64,000 nt of DNA from Euonymus europaeus (lineage: Eukaryota; Streptophyta; Magnoliopsida; Celastrales; Celastraceae), in the NCBI GenBank assembly GCA_963580455.1, contig OY756970.1, positions 3,782,001-3,846,000 on the forward strand, written 5' to 3'. The position numbers and the translations under genes were made by a program. The notes under the pieces were generated by a model, which saw nothing but the letters and a program-made list of their open reading frames with translations, had not been told where the DNA came from and searched no databases. Within the stretch, counting starts at the first letter, position 1; each line of letters opens with the position of its first letter. Positions 22,170 through 33,334 of the stretch are shown here, piece by piece.

Positions 22170-22795
22170 TAAAGAGAGTTCAACAATTCAAAACCGTCAA
22201 ACATGATCTTTGTACACTTTTTACTGTTATTTTCTGACAAAATTTACTAGTATAGGGTTCGTATATTGTTTCATAGCCAAAATATTAATTTTCCAAAATG
22301 GTGAAGACCTCTAAAGGACCCCTTTTTGAAAGAGTTAACAATGTCAAAGTATTAAAGTTTAGGGATACACCTTTTATTATTATTTTTTAAGTCTAAATTT
22401 TTGAGTCTTGGTTTCGTAGATTTTTTCGTTGTCAAACGTTGCCAAAAGACCAACTTCATTCCAAATTTGACAAAACCTTTAAAAACTTCTTCATTGAGAG
22501 AATTGACCTTAAAACTCCTTTATTGAGAGAGTTTAGCAATTTCAAAGCATCAAAGTTGATCGATGTATATATTCATCGTTATTTTATGCCTAAATTTACT
22601 AGTATAATATCTGAAGATTGTTTATTTGCCAAAAGACTAGATTTTGTTTCAATTTGGACAAAACCTTTAAAAATTGTTTCATTAAGAGTGTTGAACAATT
22701 GTGAACCATCAAAGTTGATCGTTGTATATTTTTTACTGTTATTTTATTTCAAAATTTACTAGTATAGGCTCCTTAAATTGTGTCATAGCCAAAAT
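22170..22795. repeat. Degenerate tandem repeat, unit about 160-180 bp, about four copies
   Basis: AATTTACTAGTATA recurs at about 22241, 22593 and 22753. Each is preceded by GAGAGTT..AACAATT, CATCAAAGTTGATC and TACTGTTATTTTA-like phrases and followed by CATAGCCAAAA or TTGCCAAAAGAC. A more diverged unit fills 22300-22450. Confidence 0.75.
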
Positions 22796-22897
22796 AATCA
22801 CATATATTTAGGGTTCTATTAGATTTTCAAAAGCAAAAAATCAATAGTCATTCGTATTCATATACTACAAGTAAATAAGCAAGAGGATGATAAACTA

Positions 22898-24759
22898 CAG
22901 AATATGGCATGGGAAGTGAAGTATCAACAAATGATGATGTCTATAGCTATGGAATCCTCCTACTAGAGATGTTCATGATCTATCCATTTTGTACTCATTT
23001 TAGTGCTTTAATTTCCATATGTTATTGTCTATAAATGGATGGAATGAGTACATTTTCTATGAGAATCTTTGATGTTTTGAATTTCAGAAGATATGTCTCA
23101 AAGTGTTGCAAAATCAGTAAAGCTGGGATTCTGATGCAGAAGAGTTTTACACTGCTGGCGTGCTGAAAATGTCTCAAAGTGTTGCAAAATCAAGCGCTGG
23201 AGCACTCTATAGCGTGCTAAAAATGTGAAGATAGCCCAGAGAGTTTTACATTGCTGGCGTGCTGAAAATGTGAAGAAGTGCACGAGCGCTGGAGTACGTT
23301 CTAGCGTGCTAAAACTGCCCTTACAAATCATGGACTTTTTTACTGATGACACGCTGGAGCACCTGAGGCCGCTCGAGCATTACTCGGCGAAAATGACAAA
23401 TATCTGCAAACTTTAAATATCTGCAACTTACTAAAAATAGTAAGTTACATATATTTATGAAAAGTAAGTGAAAAGTTATGGTTAGCTATTGTTTTTATAT
23501 GGTGTGGCCACCATTCCAAGAAGGACACCAACACAACACAAGAGAGAGAACTTGGACAAAAAGAGAAAAGGAGGCAGCTTTTGTTGTTGTTCTTCTTCTT
23601 CTTCAAGATCTTCCAAGAAAGCTTCAAGAGGTCCTTCCATCCATTGAAGAGGGTTTTCTTCTTTTACTCTAGTTCATTAATCTTGTTAGATCATTTCTTT
23701 CTTGAACATGGTTTGTAACTAAAGCTTTTCTATTGGGATTGTGATGTAACCCATATTGAGGATTATGAGTTAATAGTTGTTGTTATACAAATTCAGTTTA
23801 TGGTTCTTGTCTTTAATCTCTGTGCTTATAAGTTTGTTGTGTATTTAGATGTTTGATCACCATTTGAGTATGCTTATAAACTAACCTAGCTAAGACTAAG
23901 GAACGATCCGAATTCACATGTCTTAGTGGAATTGAGATTGAGGAAATTAATTGTCGAATCTGAGATCACGGATTAGATGATTAATTGGTTGTTATAGTTC
24001 TTTAGAACTTAATGGGTCATTAGTCTTGTGTTAACAACTGCGATCGAACAAGATAAACATTTGTTAGTGATACGTGTTGGCACCGCGATCGAACGAACCA
24101 ACATATTTAAGAAAAGAATCAACCTTTGAACTGGAATTGAATCTGTATATTTGATAATTGTTACTCATAGTTCGATTGTGTGGTGAAATCATTATCCCAA
24201 TATTTCCTCTCAATTACTTGAAAACCAAGATTTTTAAGCTTTATTTTAATTGTCAAGTTAAGTAATCCTAGTGAATTATTATTTGTCCTTGTGGGATTCG
24301 ACCTCGTACTTGCATTCGTTATACTACTATATTCGATTCGTGCACTTGCGAGATTTAACACATCAGTTCACATGGAAGAGGCAGACAGAGGACATGTTCA
24401 AAGATGGTTTGAACCTTAATAACCTTGCTAAATCTAGCTTGCCTCAGCGAGTGGTTGAGATTGCAGATCCTATACTTCTTCTAGAAATAGTAGAAGGGGA
24501 CACTAGTGTAGACAATAATCATCATCGTAGAATCATGGAGGCCAGTTACAAAATTCATGAAGAATGCTTAATCTCAATAATTGGAGTTGGAGTTGCTTGT
24601 TCTGCAGAATTCCCAAGAGATAGGATGAACATCAGCGATGTCGTAGCTGAGTTTCGTGTGATCAAGAATAAAGTTATTCAAGGTGGTATACATGAATACA
24701 AACGTACTAGACCTACAATCCAAAATGCATGTATTATTGTTATTTTAGAACTTAACTAG
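22898..24759 (+). pseudogene. LRR receptor-like kinase, last exon only, split by a solo LTR
   Basis: A splice acceptor (AACTACAG) precedes an exon that starts with tyrosine-glycine kinase subdomain VIII/IX sequence: YGMGSEVSTNDDVYSYGILL, then LEMF. The frame is cut at 22975 by a 1390-bp insertion and resumes in phase at 24371 with KRQTEDMFKDGLNL, LPQRVVEIADP, LISIIGVGVACSAEFPRDRM and ISDVVAEFRVI, ending in a stop at 24757-24759. This matches the C-terminal kinase lobe of the FLS2/EFR-like LRR-RLK subfamily, in which an intron precedes this exon. The conserved GKRPT reads WKRQT here. The LRR ectodomain, transmembrane segment and N-lobe are not found upstream. It is a gene fragment already non-functional, or made so by the insertion. 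Confidence 0.85.
22976..24365 (+). mobile_element. Gypsy-type solo LTR inserted in the RLK exon
   Basis: The element starts TGATCTATCC, ends TTAACACATCA, and is flanked by a perfect 5-bp duplication GTTCA (22971-22975 and 24366-24370). Removing it restores the kinase reading frame. The 3' part has the phrase GGGATTCGACCTCGTACTTGC followed by GTGCACTTGCGAG, typical of the end of plant Gypsy LTRs, which gives plus orientation. There is no internal coding or primer-binding site, so it is a recombination-derived solo LTR. It contains short direct repeats at 23096-23310, with GTCTCAAAGTGTTGCAAAATCA at two sites about 75 bp apart. Confidence 0.9.
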
Positions 24760-25414
24760 AATATAACAACGGCTATATATCCTTCTGATTTTAATGCAGA
24801 TTTACCTACTTTTTCACCTTGAAAACCATTTTCTTATCGAGTTTTATTGTAAATGTGTCAATTTAAGATTTGATTATCTAATTATTTTTCTAGTACAGAT
24901 GAGCATGTTTAAGAACATGTTTGGAGGACTTGTGGATCATATGAAGTTGGATTGTGCCTTGTGGCCCTTTTTGTATTGATTCTACTTTTATAAGTTTCTT
25001 GCCAATTGTCTAAGATGGATGAATAGCATAATGATTATGTTTTTGTATATTTATTTATCGGGTTAAGTACTTAAATGATCTTTAAGTATATGAAATATTT
25101 TATTTGGTCTTTAAACTTTTTTGCACTGCCTATTTGGTCCGTAAATTTTCTAACATGATTTAGATAAGTTTATAATTGCATGTTAGATATATAATTCTAG
25201 TTTGGTATATTTTTTTGTAAATACTGTCTCTGAATCATTAATTGACATTTTTTAATGAATTAAATTCCATGCTTTTTTATTATCAAAGCTTTGGGGTATT
25301 ATGCTTCATTTTTTACTTTAGCTTTGATCTCAACGAGTAAAATGAAATTAGGCAATCTTGCTGTGTCACGCCAACATAGTTTAACAATAGTGAGTCAGAG
25401 TCAACAATTTTCTT
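24760..25414. other. Intergenic, no gene
   Basis: AT-rich. At 25065-25150 there is an ATTTGGTC(T/C)(T/G)TAAA-type phrase repeated twice, similar to ends of common plant DNA transposons, but I could not pair it. Confidence 0.4.
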
Positions 25415-25568
25415 TGTACTCATGACTTTTTTCTTTCTTGACTGTCAATATTTGATACTTAAGACCAAGTAAAAGGCCTTGGTTATGTGAACGAGTGTGA
25501 GTCTTTGCTTATATAAATCAAATCCCTTAAAGTTCTTCAAATGATGTGGGATAATAGTCTTGACACTC
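25415..25568 (+). repeat. Direct repeat flanking the old Copia, left copy
   Basis: It matches 30731-30888: both run from TACTCATGACTT through TTCTTTCTTGA, a GAGTCTTT or AGGTCTTT phrase followed by CTTATA, and end ATAGTCTTGACA. The pair brackets the Copia insertion and may be the terminal repeats of a small older element, or a simple duplication. Confidence 0.7.
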
Positions 25569-25757
25569 CCCTGCACTTGTGCATTGGCTATGTCAGACTT
25601 TACTAGTGGACATCAACTTGGACTCAAGTCGATAAGACTTGATCCAAATTTGACTATAACCAAGCTAAAATCAAGTTTAATAGCGTATCAAAAAATTCAC
25701 CATACTCAGTATAAATTATCATTGTCTGCTTTGAATCAATCGATTTACTATGGATAT

Positions 25758-25888
25758 TGTGAGAGTTGTATCTATATTAGGAAATCCTATTCCAATTAGG
25801 AAATTTGTACCTAGGAATCGTAGAGTTATTTTGTATATACAACAATGTAATACCGAGTTATTAAAATAAGAAATATAGAATTCTTACA
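25758..25888 (+). repeat. 5' LTR of the old Copia
   Basis: It begins TGTGAGAGTTGTATC and ends TTCTTACA, next to the primer-binding site. It matches 30593-30724 with several substitutions. Confidence 0.9.
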
Positions 25889-26370
25889 TGGTATCATAGC
25901 CATATTGTCATCTAGGGTTTCATCTCTTCCTGGTTATTGCGAGTGACTCGCAGATCATCCGGTTTGTTCCGTATTTCGTCCGGTCTGTTAGATCTCTTGT
26001 GTGTGCGCGTTGTTCCTCTCTATTTAAAAGATTTGTGTGCGGCTTCACAAGTTTTGTACTTGTCTCGGTTGAAGTTTTCATGCAATTTGGTTTTGGCAAA
26101 TTTGTTGAGTTTTGGTGCGGTGAGCGTGGATATTGCTATTAGTGCTTATTTGTTTTTGGCTAGGTATAAGTGCAATTTGGTAATCTCCTTTGGTTGGGAT
26201 TTCAATTTTATTTTATTATGCACTGTTTTTGGATTTATGTGGTTAGCCGTGAATTTGGTGCTACTTAAGGTTTAATTTGGTTTGCTGGGAATTTTATTTG
26301 AGCTGATTAAGTATGACTTGAGAATATTTATTGTTGATCTCTGATATTTGTCTCTAAGTTTGGTGCTATT

Positions 26371-27270
26371 ATGGCTTCGGATGATCGGAATCACTCCATC
26401 AATGTTCGCTTGACTATTGATAATTATTCGTATTGTGCAAATGTTATGAAGAATTTTCTCCTTGGGAGAAAGAAGTAGGGTTATGTTTCTGGATCTATTC
26501 CGCGACCCACTGATGAAAAGAAAGAAGGTTTTGCCTTGTCTGTTGATAATTGGGACTCTGAGAATGCCCAAATTCTCATTTGGTTTCATAATTTTGTTTA
26601 ATCTTGGATTGGTATGATGTTTGCTAACAAGTATACAACTGCCAAAGATGTCTGAAAATATATGTTTGAATTGTTTTAGGAGGTTAATATTGCCAAACGT
26701 TATGAGTTAGATTTGACTATCATGTCCATTCAACAGTAGGAGAGATCCTATAGGACTATTATTGAGAGATTACTAATCTGTGGGATCAGTTGGCTTTGAT
26801 GGTATAGAAGAGTATTAAGGCTTCTATTGATTATCTAAAATTTAGGGAATACGGGTGCCTTATTGAATTTCTTACTGGCCTTGACAATCTATTTGAAATA
26901 ATTCGTGGGAGTATATTACATTGCTCTCCCATTCCTACAGTTCATGCTGTTGTTCGAGAGCTTAAATCTGAGGAAACTAGACTTAAGACTGGCTCTTCAG
27001 TGAGTCCTACATCATCTATTTTCTGGCCTCTCATAAGTCTCCACTGTTACCTACTCCTACTAGTTATGGTTCTACTACTTTATCTACTCGCGCTTGAGGT
27101 CATCTCTCACAGGATGAATGTGCCTTCTGTCATCAAGAGGGACATTGGAAAAATCAATGCCCAAAGAAAGGTGCTCAACCCTCATCTACGAGAAAGATTC
27201 TTGCACTCACCACTACAGTGCGTATCCCTGATTTAACTGATATACATGCTCAACTCTCTCATCTTTAGCA
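26371..27270 (+). pseudogene. Copia gag remnant (old element)
   Basis: From ATG 26371 the frame reads a capsid-type region with NYSYCANVMKNFLLGR, NWDSENAQILIWFHN and FANKYTTAKDV, broken by at least four in-frame stops before about 26720. Downstream, near 27112-27165, a zinc knuckle CHQEGHWKNQC is visible in another frame. It is clearly non-functional. Confidence 0.85.
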
Positions 27271-27354
27271 GATGATGACTTTTTTCCAATCATTTGCATC
27301 CGCCATGACTTCTAGTACTTTAGGTTTGCTACATTCTCTGTTAGGTATTTCTTC

Positions 27355-30300
27355 CTCTGTTTGGATAATTGACTCTAGTGTTGCATTCCATGTGACTCCT
27401 TACAAATCCCTATTGCATAATTGTGTTTCTCCTCCATCCCTTATGAATGTCTATACTGCTAATTGTACTTCTTTGTCTATGGCTTCTATTGGTTCTATTC
27501 CTATGTCTTCGTCCACTCATGTTTCTTGTCCTCATATTTTGTATGTTTCTAAGTTGTCCATCAATCTTTTGTCCATTAGTCAACTTGATAGTGCTGGTTT
27601 TGACATTCATTTTGGTTCTTCTGTATGTTGTATATAGGATCAAAAGTCAGGAAAACAGATTGGGATTGGGCTTAGGATTGCCGATGTTTATGTGGTGAAG
27701 CAGTTGCATTTGCCTGTTGTTTCTTCAATCGCTTTTTTTTTCTTTCCACTTAGATGAACTATCTAGTTCGTTTTATCTTTGGCATACTAGGTTAGGTCAT
27801 TTGTTTGCTGAGCGTTTAAACATTTTTTCTTCTTCAGGGAAATTGGGTCGAGTCTCCACTAGTGATATATTTGATTGTCGTGGTTGTAAACTTGCTAAGC
27901 AAACTACATTACCCTTTAATAAAAGTGCTGCAATTTCTTCTTCACCTTTTTCTCTTGTTCATACTGATGTGTGGGGGCCTACACCTATTGCTACCAAAAG
28001 GGGATCTGTTTATTATGTTTCTTTTCTGGATGACCATACTCGATTTACTTAGGTTTATCTCATGAAACACAAGTATGATTTTTATCATATTTATCGTAAT
28101 TTTCAGTCATTGGTCACCACTCAGTTTTCAGCTACTATAAAATTTTTACGTTCTGATTCGGGAGGGGGGGGGGGGGGAAGAGGTGAATATCTTAAGAGAG
28201 AGTTCACTGAGTATTTTTATGATAATGGTATCATTCACGGTCTTCTTGTTCTGATACTCCAGCTCAAAATGGTTGAGCTGAACTCAAACATCGTCATATT
28301 CTTGAAACTGCAAGGTCTCTTCTATCTTCTTCTGTTCCTATTTCTTTTTAGGGTGAAGTTGTTTTCACTGCTACTTTTTTGCATAATAGGATGCCCACTC
28401 CTCTTCTTCATGGTAAATCTCCTAATGAGGCTTTCTTTTCTCACCCCCTAACTATTCTTTGCTTCGAGTTTTTGATTGTTCCTGTTTTGTTCTGCTCCCA
28501 AGAAAGGATCGCACTAAACTCAGTGCTCGTTCTACTCTCTTTGTTTTTCTAGGGTATAGTCTTGATGCTATGACCTTATCTCTCACTGACTGTATGTCTC
28601 TTGTCATGTTGTCTTTCTAGAACATCTTCCGTACTATCTTCTTCCATCTCTAACTCATTTTGTCTCTAAACAAGAGTTAGTTCATATTGACCTTTTTCCT
28701 GCTGATGTTGCTTTTGATGAATACATTTCTACTATCTCATATACTACCATGTTACCTTCAACTTCCTCTTCTGATTCAACCTCTATTCCTATTGATTGTT
28801 CAACGGTTTACTCCAGCATCAAGCAACGCTTCAACCCATCTTTGGTGTCTTCTGTATTGCCTAATCCTTCTGCTGCTCTGCAATCTGATCCTGCTCCAGC
28901 TCCAGTGTCTAATGCGGTAATGCCACTACATCTGATCTACCTCACAGGTATCCTCTTTGGGATCGACGTCCTGTCACAAAACTTAGTCTTCTTTCTACTT
29001 ATTTTTCTGTTTCTTATCGTACTACTTCATCTGCTATTCACTATTTCTCTGAGCCTCCGTCATACAGGGAAGCCTCTTAGGATCCACATTGGGTGAGCAC
29101 GATGGTTGATAAAATTTCTACTCTTGAGAAGACTTCTACTTGGGAGTTGGTGCCTACTCCTCCGGGGAAGAATATTGTGGGTTGTAAATGGGTCTATAAA
29201 GTCAAGACTCATTTTGATATCTCTTTAGAGTAGTATAAGGCTCAGCTTATAGCTAAAAGGTTTTCCTAGGAATATGGTATTGACTATGAGGAGACTTTTG
29301 CTCCTGTAGTCAAAATGATTTCTGTCAGGACATTAATTTTTGTTGCTACAATCAAAAGTTGGTCATTGTACCAGATGGATGTTAAAAATGCTTTTCTTAA
29401 TGGTTGTCTTTCTGAAAAAGTTTATATGCGACCTCTTCTAGTTTGTCTCATCCTCCTGGATATGTTTGTCGCTTGTGCAAGGCTCTCCATGGTTTCAAAC
29501 AAGTTCCTCGAGCTTGGTAGGATCGCTTTCAAGAAGTTGTCACTCAGCTTGGGTTTCATTCTAGTGATCATGATTTTGCTATGTTTCTTCTTCATATAGA
29601 TGTTGGTATAGTGACACTTTTTCTTTATGTTGATAATATGATTATCTCTGGATTTGATCTCACTGCTATTGCTCGTGTGAAAAGGCATCTTTCCAGTACA
29701 TTTGAGATGAAAGATTTGGGTCACTTGCGTTATTTTCTTGGAATTGAAGTTGCTTATTCTCCTAAAGGCTACTTCTTGTCTCAGGCCAAGTGTGCTAATG
29801 AAGTGATCCATCATGCTTGTGTCACTGATTCTAAAGTTGTTGCTACTCCAATGGAGCTCAATCTCAAACTCAATTCTACTAATGGGACTCTTCTTGAAGA
29901 CCTCACTCTTTATCGAGAGCTTATTGGATGTTTGGTCTATTTGACCGTCACGCACCTAGATTTAGCTTATGTTGGTCACATTATAAGTCAATTTGTCTCT
30001 GCTCCACGCTCTTCTAATTGGGGTGCTTTGGTTCATATTCTGCGCTATCCTCGTGGCACTAATTTCCAGGGTGTATTAATGTCCTCCACCTCTTGTCTGG
30101 TACTTCATGGTTATTCTAATGTTGATTGGGCTGGTGATGTCATGGATCGTAAGTCTACCTCTTGTTTATGTGTGTTTCTTGGCGATTCTCTTATCTCTTG
30201 GAAAAGCAAGAAACAATATGTTGTTGTTTGTTCTGCCACTGAGGATGAATATTGAGCTTTGGCTCATGCTAACGAATAAATTGTTTGGCTTTGTTGGTTG

Positions 30301-30585
30301 CTTTTTTATTTGAGTGTTCCTAAGTCTACTTCTACTCCTATCTATCGTGACAATAGTAGTGTCATTCAGATTTCTCACAATACGTTCTTTAATGAACAAA
30401 CCAAGCATATTGAGATTGACTGTCATACGACTCGTAACCTTATTCATGATGACACACTCACTCTCCCTTTTGTTTCTTCTACTCTTCCGTTGGCTGATTT
30501 CTTTACAAAAATTCACATTGTTGCTCGCTTTAGATTTCTGCTTGACAAACTTTCGATGATTTCCATGCAATCAATCTCAGTTTAA
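27355..30585 (+). pseudogene. Copia pol remnant (protease, integrase, RT, RNase H; old element)
   Basis: The segments in order are: a protease site WIIDSSVAFHVTP (the active-site DSG has become DSS, about 27360); integrase zinc finger LWHTRLGH...CRGCKLAKQ (27780-27900) and core HTDVWGP (27960); a disrupted core acidic region beside a run of 14 or more G at 28165; [15 protein letters not shown] (29365) and the YVDD box altered to YVDN (about 29630); [13 protein letters not shown] (29710); and RNase H with VDWAGD...SWKSKKQ (30122-30215) and FNEQTKHIEIDCH (30390). Stops and frameshifts are frequent. It is homologous to, but much more decayed than, the element at 35344-40506. Confidence 0.9.
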
Positions 30586-30592
30586 GGGAGGG

Positions 30593-30724
30593 TGTGAGAG
30601 CTGTATCTATATTTGGAAATCCTATTCCAATTAGGAAATTTGTACGTAGGAACCCTAGGGTTATTTTGTATATATAACAATGTAATACTGAGTTATTAAA
30701 ATAAGAAATACAGAATTCTTACGA
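30593..30724 (+). repeat. 3' LTR of the old Copia
   Basis: It begins TGTGAGAGCTGTATC just after a polypurine tract. The end reads CTTACGA rather than CTTACA, a small mutation at the terminus. GATAT duplication follows. Confidence 0.9.
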
Positions 30725-30730
30725 GATATA

Positions 30731-30888
30731 TTTGATACTCATGACTTCGTTCTTTCTTGATCGTCAGTCTTCGGTACTTAAAACAAAGGAAAATAATGTA
30801 TTGGTCATGTGAGAGGGTATAGGTCTTTACTTATAAGACACTTCAGTTTGAGTTCTCCAAGCGTTGTTAGATTATAGTCTTGACATAG
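30731..30888 (+). repeat. Direct repeat flanking the old Copia, right copy
   Basis: It is the counterpart of 25415-25568, separated by the Copia and about 190 bp. It ends ATAGTCTTGACA. Confidence 0.7.
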
Positions 30889-32329
30889 TGAATTTGTTTA
30901 TTTTTCATGCTCGAAGTGCATCATATAATTTTTCATGGAAGGCTCCCAATCAATGAGAAAAACAAATATAATATATTGCAATAAAATAATAATTAGCGAG
31001 CGCCATGAGCTTAACTCAAGCTTTACATATGTGTTTTTGGATTTTGAATTCATATATTAAGCTCGAATCGAGCTCAAACTCGAGCCTCTTAATTATGCTT
31101 GAGCCAAACTCCAATGCCCAAACATTCTGCTCTGTTGAGAATCATTGACTTATCTACTTTAAAAGAAAATTTTGATACACGATTGTAATCATTGACTTAG
31201 ATATATCACTAATCTAGTCAAAACTTAGATACAATATACAACCATAAAAAGTATAAAAAAAAATTGACACAAAAAAATAGACTAATAACACAACTTTTAA
31301 ACTGTGAAATAAGCTATCAGGTGTTTGATGGGGCTTATAGCTTATAGTAGCTTATAAGCTAACAAATAAGTTGTCAAGTGCTTGATGAACCTTATAAGTA
31401 AACACTAGTTATTTATCAATTATTACACGAAATGTATAATGTATTTAACTCGAAGTACAAATTACTTAGTTTAATTATTAGACAATAATATTGTTTATAT
31501 ATTAGAAATTTAAAAAAGAAAATTAAACTAATCTCTCTGCTCTCCCTCATATGAAACAGTTTGTGGGCGATTTTATCATGCACGCTTGTCATTGTGCTAT
31601 GACTTTAAAGTTGTTATTGATGATTTTGCTTCTCAAAATGCAATGCGGTTTTAAATATTTATGTGATTTCATCTAATTATTTTTTTAAAACAATCATTGT
31701 AATGACAGGTTTTAATTTCAATCTAATGAAATTCAAGGCGTGATGACCTAACCTTCCAAAATTGGGTTCCAGCCATCAAAAATTTCTTGTTGTTCTATTT
31801 CCTTCAATTTTGATTATTAATTTAGAATTTAATATTAGATATCCAAAAAAAAAATTCAGGGCACTGGCTTGAAATATGGCAAGACCTACCTTGCTACAAA
31901 ACCCATATATAGTACCACCACACATATGAAAATATATGTGCTCATACTGCATGACTGAACCTACATGCATAGCTGGAGATATTTCTAGTTTTGTCTTCGA
32001 CATGATACTAAATTCTCACTCTGAAGGCACGCTGCTAATCATTTTAATTTCTACCATCTTATTCTTCTCTGTATTGGTTCATTCTTAAACACAAATGCAG
32101 GCATGCAAGTCGAGCAAATAGCTAGGGAATGAAGTTTCTTGCAAAGAACATATCTGCTACCATTCCCCATCTGCATACAATATTCATGTGTAGAATTCCA
32201 AAAATCTCACCAGATAATTCTACAAGTAATATGCAAGAGTGAACTTGAATTATAATAAAGTACCTCTTACCGGTCAAGAAGAAGAAAAAAACAATATCTG
32301 AGAAAGTTCAACGATAAATAAACACATAC
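30889..32329. other. Intergenic, no gene recognised
   Basis: AT-rich. At 31320-31400 there are TTATAGCTTATAGTAGCTTA-type self-complementary phrases common at plant DNA-transposon ends, with no clear boundaries. Confidence 0.4.
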
Positions 32330-32420
32330 ATTTAGGGTTCTAGCAGATTTTTCAAAAGCAAAAAATCAATAGTCCTTTGTATTCATATATTACATGTAAA
32401 TAAGCAAGAGGATGATAAAA
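32330..32420 (+). repeat. Second copy of the RLK intron segment
   Basis: This 91-bp stretch (TTTAGGGTTCTAGCAG ... AAATAAGCAAGAGGATGATAAA) matches 22806-22893, which lies just before the RLK exon. Identity by eye is about 90 percent. It diverges exactly where the RLK exon would begin. Confidence 0.85.
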
Positions 32421-32826
32421 GCACAAAGTCATGAGAAGGCTTGCTGGGCATTTTTGGTTGTGATGCAGCTATACAAAATACAAAATGAAAGAATAGAACA
32501 TTGCATATAAAGTAAATAATCACAATCAATGGGCAGTAGACATAAAAATTCAGCTGACTTGACCTGAATTGAGCTGGAAAAATAGAAAAAAAACAAAAAA
32601 AACTTGCACTCTCGAGGACCAAGCAGGAAAAGCAAAAGGTATACAAAAGCTGGGATAAAACACTCCTAAGAATATCATAAATATATGGTAGATGGTAGAT
32701 GCATGTTTTTTGTTCCCTTAATAGACTGTTCTGTGAGATTATTACGATCGCTTTGAAATAAGCCTTAAAAGGTTTTTTTTTGACAACTTAAATTAGCGGT
32801 ATTGGGAGCGATATTGCTAGCTTATG
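32421..32826. other. Intergenic, nothing recognised
   Basis: Non-coding AT-rich sequence between the RLK-intron repeat and a foldback repeat. A short minus-strand frame of hydrophobic composition has no recognisable similarity. Confidence 0.4.
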
Positions 32827-32893
32827 CACCTTGTTTGGCAAAGCGGTGTCGTACAATAGTACTGCTTTGGGCACCGCTATGCCAAACAAAGTC
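32827..32893. repeat. Foldback inverted repeat
   Basis: The left arm TTGTTTGGCAAAGCGGTGTC (32831-32850) pairs with GGCACCGCTATGCCAAACAA (32870-32889), leaving a loop of about 19 nt. TTTGTTTGGCA is a common plant MITE terminus, so this may be an extreme deletion derivative of a foldback element. Confidence 0.65.
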
Positions 32894-33334
32894 CCCCACT
32901 ACTTCAAATAAGTTGACAGTTCCTTTAAGAAATAAAATAGTACGGATTTATGTCTAGAATAAAAAATATCTCAAATTAATTGGACATAACCTCTCTCATG
33001 GTCTCCCCTACTTCATATACTGCTTCCTACTTTGTACTTCTTCTTATTCCTCTCTAAATTTTCAGATTTTCACAAAATTAGACTCCAATAATAATTGTCA
33101 CTCACCTCAAAAATATTTAGAGATAAATGTCAAATTACAAATTAATGAAAATTAAAAGCCCATTAATTAAGTCAAAGGCTCAAAACCATCTAAGGAACAC
33201 GAGTCCAATAGCATGGGCCATGAGGCCCATTACCCTCTAACCGACTTGTTAACGAAATCAAAATCAACGAGTCTCTTCCGTAAACCACTCGTTTAGCTTC
33301 CGTCTCCACCATCTGCCACGACATAACGACTGCC

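Larger units (their letters stand above)
25758..30724 (+). mobile_element. Old Ty1/Copia retrotransposon, full-length but degenerate
   Basis: LTRs of about 131 bp at 25758-25888 and 30593-30724 both begin TGTGAGAG and run to AGAATTCTTAC. The target duplication is GATAT (25753-25757 and 30725-30729). A primer-binding site TGGTATCATAGCC (25889-25901) resembles the initiator-methionine tRNA complement with one change. A purine tract (TTTAAGGGAGGG) precedes the right LTR. The order gag, protease, integrase, RT, RNase H is Copia-type. Many stops and frameshifts and visible LTR divergence mark it as old and inactive. Confidence 0.93.

Noticed and set aside
22439..22762. 107-codon plus-strand frame
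   Set aside because: It crosses the degenerate 160-180-bp tandem repeat, and its peptide repeats follow the DNA repeats.
28749..29096. Ser/Pro-rich frame as a separate gene
   Set aside because: It is the low-complexity linker between integrase and RT of the old Copia.
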